Assembly (NCBI RefSeq): GCF_046054195.1
Contig: NZ_JBEQCS010000019.1
Coordinates: 1-64,000, forward strand
Direction of reading: 5' to 3'
Source: Celerinatantimonas sp046054195
Lineage (GTDB): Bacteria; Pseudomonadota; Gammaproteobacteria; Enterobacterales; Celerinatantimonadaceae
DNA length: 64,000 nucleotides
A model generated the notes under the pieces. It worked only from the letters and a program-made list of their open reading frames with translations, was not told the DNA's origin and made no database searches. The translations under genes were made by a program, and so were the position numbers. Shown piece after piece: positions 61,876 to 64,000 of the stretch. Numbering within the stretch: the first letter of the stretch is position 1; every line of letters begins with the position of its first letter.

Positions 61876-64000
61876 TTACATCATATCAATCGGGTCGATG
61901 TCTATCGACCAGCGCACTCGCTTCGCTTCGGGCAACGGCTCAAGGTAGTTGATAAGAGCGCTGATCAGCTGATGGAGATTTTTGCGATCTTTAGCCTGAA
62001 TTAACTGCTGCTGGCGAAATTTTCCGGCTCGTTTGGGCACAGGCGCTTCATTAATCGGAAAAATCCAGCACCCGGTATGCATCTGTTGTTTGGCAAAGTG
62101 CTCTAATTTTTGCCCAAGTGCCCCAAGGTTATGCACAGATGTTGCTTCAAAGCGAAGTAGCGCCTGATAACTAAATGGCGGCAGATCTGTAAGTTTTCGT
62201 TCGGCCAAGGCAAAACGGGCAAAGTGCCCGTAACCATTATTGATGAGATCCTGCAATAGCTCATGTTCTGGATGGTGCGTTTGCAAATACACCTTACCCG
62301 CCATACCGGATCGTCCAGCGCGTCCAGAAACTTGAATAAATAGCTGAGCAAGCCGCTCGGATGCGCGAAAGTCGCTGCTAAACAGTGCATGATCAATATC
62401 TAAAATAGCAACCATGGTCACGCTTGGAAAATGGTGACCTTTTGCCAGCATTTGTGTGCCGATTAAAATTTGATGCTGGTTTTGGGTAATTTCATCAAGG
62501 ACTTGATCCAGTGCGCCTTTGCGCCGAGTGCTATCGCGATCAATGCGAGCAATCGAATAGTCAGGGAATAAATGGGCTAATTCGCTCTCAAGCTGTTCGG
62601 TGCCAATCCCGGTTGTGACCAGATGAGTGGAGCCACAATGTTGACACTGTTTGGGAATCGCTCGCTGGCTGCCACAATGATGACATTCTAAATGTGGTGG
62701 ATGGTTGTGCAGCGTATAAGGACGCTCGCAGCGCTCGCATTCGACCACTTGACCACATTCATGGCATAACAGCGCTGGGGCATAACCGCGGCGATTTAAA
62801 AAGAGCATCACCTGTTGGCCTTGGCGCAAGGTCTCTTGCATAGCTTTGAGCACTTGTGGCGAAAGCCCGGCTCGAAGCGGTTGTGAGCGAATATCCACCA
62901 GTTCATAACTGGCGACGCTGGCTCGTCCCGCTCGCTCAGTTAGCTCCAGATGTTGATAACGGCCAATTAACGCATTGTTGAGTGTTTCTAGTGCTGGGGT
63001 TGCACTGCCCATCACAATCGGGAGTTGTTCAAGTTTAGCTCGCATCAGCGCGACATCACGAGCGTGATAGCGAAAGGTATCTTGTTGTTTAAAAGAGCTG
63101 TCGTGCTCTTCATCAATGATGATAATCCCAGGGCGTAACATCGGCGTGAAAAGGGCGCTGCGAGTACCGATGATAATCGCCGCATTGGCATCTTTGGCTT
63201 GTAGCCAAGCGACACAGCGCTCTTTGTCATTCAGCCCCGAGTGCAAAATAGCCATTGGCAGATTAAAGCGCTTTTCAAAGCGCGCAATGGTCTGAGCGGT
63301 CAACCCTATTTCGGGAACCAGAATGAGAGCCTGTTGTCCTGCTTTTAAAATGGGCTCCAGGATTTGCAGATACACCTCGGTTTTCCCTGAGCCGGTGATC
63401 CCATCCAATAGAAAAGGTGCAAATTGTCCGGCTTTGCTATTAATTGCAGCCACTGCGACCGCCTGTTGGCGATTGAGCTTTGGTGGTTGTTCACTTAACT
63501 CTTCAAGCCGTTGATAGCGAGTTTGCTGAGTATCAAGTTCGGTTTGTTGTACGTAATGATTGTTAGCCAGAGTACTCAGGATAGTTTGTGAAATGCCTGC
63601 TTTGAGAAAAGTCTCGTGCGCGAGTATCTGCTCATGCTCAATAAGTAGTGCCAGCGCTTGGTTTTGACGCGGTGCTTTGGTGGTATTTTTTATCTGTTGA
63701 TAATAGCTCTTGCCTGCATCAGTCAGTTGCCATGCCTTACATTTAGGATGTTCTGCAAGTGCCCCTTGACGAAGCAGTTTTGGCAATGCCTGCAGGTAAA
63801 TATCACCCAAGTTATAGTGATAATAACCAGCGGCCCAACACAATAGCCGATGCAATTGCTCATTAAGCAAAGGCTGCTCATCAAGAATGGCCTCGATTGG
63901 CCGCAGTTTTTCTATCGCTATCGTTGTTTCATGGGGCAGTTCCACCACAATGGCGGTCATATTGCGTTTACCAAATACCACTCTGACACGCGCACCGATT
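61876..64000 (-). CDS. priA: Primosomal protein N' (PriA helicase), 5' end outside window
   Basis: PriA restarts stalled replication forks. The open frame runs to the right edge with IGARVRVVFGKR as the first visible residues, so roughly 25 N-terminal residues are missing. Walker A GITGSGKTEVYL, the DEEHD box and two zinc clusters (CHECGQVVECERC, CHHCGS, CQHCGS) are present. The C-terminal end is complete at IDIDPIDMM. The gene is followed by argS in the same direction with a 120-base gap. Confidence 0.96.
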   Translation of the reverse strand, partial: IGARVRVVFGKRNMTAIVVELPHETTIAIEKLRPIEAILDEQPLLNEQLHRLLCWAAGYYHYNLGDIYLQALPKLLRQGALAEHPKCKAWQLTDAGKSYYQQIKNTTKAPRQNQALALLIEHEQILAHETFLKAGISQTILSTLANNHYVQQTELDTQQTRYQRLEELSEQPPKLNRQQAVAVAAINSKAGQFAPFLLDGITGSGKTEVYLQILEPILKAGQQALILVPEIGLTAQTIARFEKRFNLPMAILHSGLNDKERCVAWLQAKDANAAIIIGTRSALFTPMLRPGIIIIDEEHDSSFKQQDTFRYHARDVALMRAKLEQLPIVMGSATPALETLNNALIGRYQHLELTERAGRASVASYELVDIRSQPLRAGLSPQVLKAMQETLRQGQQVMLFLNRRGYAPALLCHECGQVVECERCERPYTLHNHPPHLECHHCGSQRAIPKQCQHCGSTHLVTTGIGTEQLESELAHLFPDYSIARIDRDSTRRKGALDQVLDEITQNQHQILIGTQMLAKGHHFPSVTMVAILDIDHALFSSDFRASERLAQLFIQVSGRAGRSGMAGKVYLQTHHPEHELLQDLINNGYGHFARFALAERKLTDLPPFSYQALLRFEATSVHNLGALGQKLEHFAKQQMHTGCWIFPINEAPVPKRAGKFRQQQLIQAKDRKNLHQLISALINYLEPLPEAKRVRWSIDIDPIDMM

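Noticed and set aside
1..64000. CRISPR arrays, rRNA and tRNA genes
   Set aside because: I found no regularly spaced repeats and no recognisable rRNA or tRNA sequence in the gaps between genes.

Overview
The window is a typical gammaproteobacterial chromosome segment. Several blocks point to the Vibrionales/Alteromonadales side of the class: gor next to prlC, fliL-like/ubiC/ubiA beside glpEG, trmL with cpxAR and fieF, and priA-argS-ftsN-hslVU-rraA with argS where Escherichia has cytR. GC is moderate, genes are densely packed, and many operons have overlapping start and stop codons. I cannot name a genus. Celerinatantimonas-like or Vibrio-like marine bacteria are guesses only.

Layout. 1-1.55 kb is the end of an accessory region: a probable insertion-sequence end that cuts off an avcD-type anti-phage dCTP/dCMP deaminase, with a small upstream ORF and promoter placed like the AvcI regulatory RNA. 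1.8-5.4 kb holds gor and prlC in divergent orientation. 5.8-10.7 kb is a complete livJHMGF branched-chain amino acid ABC operon. 11.1-12.6 kb is a YdgA-type DUF945 gene. 12.7-26.4 kb is a large purine-ureide catabolic cluster of the Klebsiella hpx type: hpxC, hpxS-A-B, a polar amino-acid-type ABC transporter, hpxZ, an RpiR regulator (hpxU), an hpxY-like amidase, hpxW, hpxJ and hpxK. 26.5-29.7 kb has glpE-glpG, a fliL-like gene and ubiC-ubiA. 29.7-30.7 kb is a two-subunit bacterioferritin operon with a Fur-like site. 31-35.5 kb has MarR/HlyD/DUF2955 export genes, a YjeH-type amino acid exporter and an AsnC/Lrp regulator. 35.7-44.6 kb is an mdtABC-type tripartite RND pump with its own outer membrane factor. 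45-47.8 kb has lexA-dinF under two SOS boxes, then trmL. 48-54.6 kb has an Aer-like chemoreceptor, cpxA-cpxR, fieF, cysE, a DUF1653 gene and zapB. 54.7-64 kb has rraA, a lipoprotein gene broken by a 44-bp duplication, hslU-hslV, ftsN, argS and priA (cut by the right edge).

How the parts work together. The hpx cluster reads as allantoin to allantoate (HpxA, HpxB), to ureidoglycine (HpxK), to oxalurate plus glycine (HpxJ), then oxalurate and oxamate breakdown (amidase, HpxZ, HpxW), with uptake by HpxC and perhaps the ABC transporter. Two operator motifs can be read from the sequence. An ATTGTATACAAT-type palindrome lies in front of both hpxC and hpxS. A second motif, AACTAAAGTT, occurs as a 14-bp inverted repeat between the ABC operon and hpxZ and again just before the amidase, which suggests an HpxU regulon.

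The most notable observations are the IS-cut avcD with its regulator region left intact, the ureide cluster with its two motifs and missing hpxX and hpxFGHI genes, a bacterioferritin pair with split active-site residues, a serine/aspartate tract inside MdtB, and the duplication-broken choice-of-anchor lipoprotein. I saw no rRNA, tRNA or CRISPR array.
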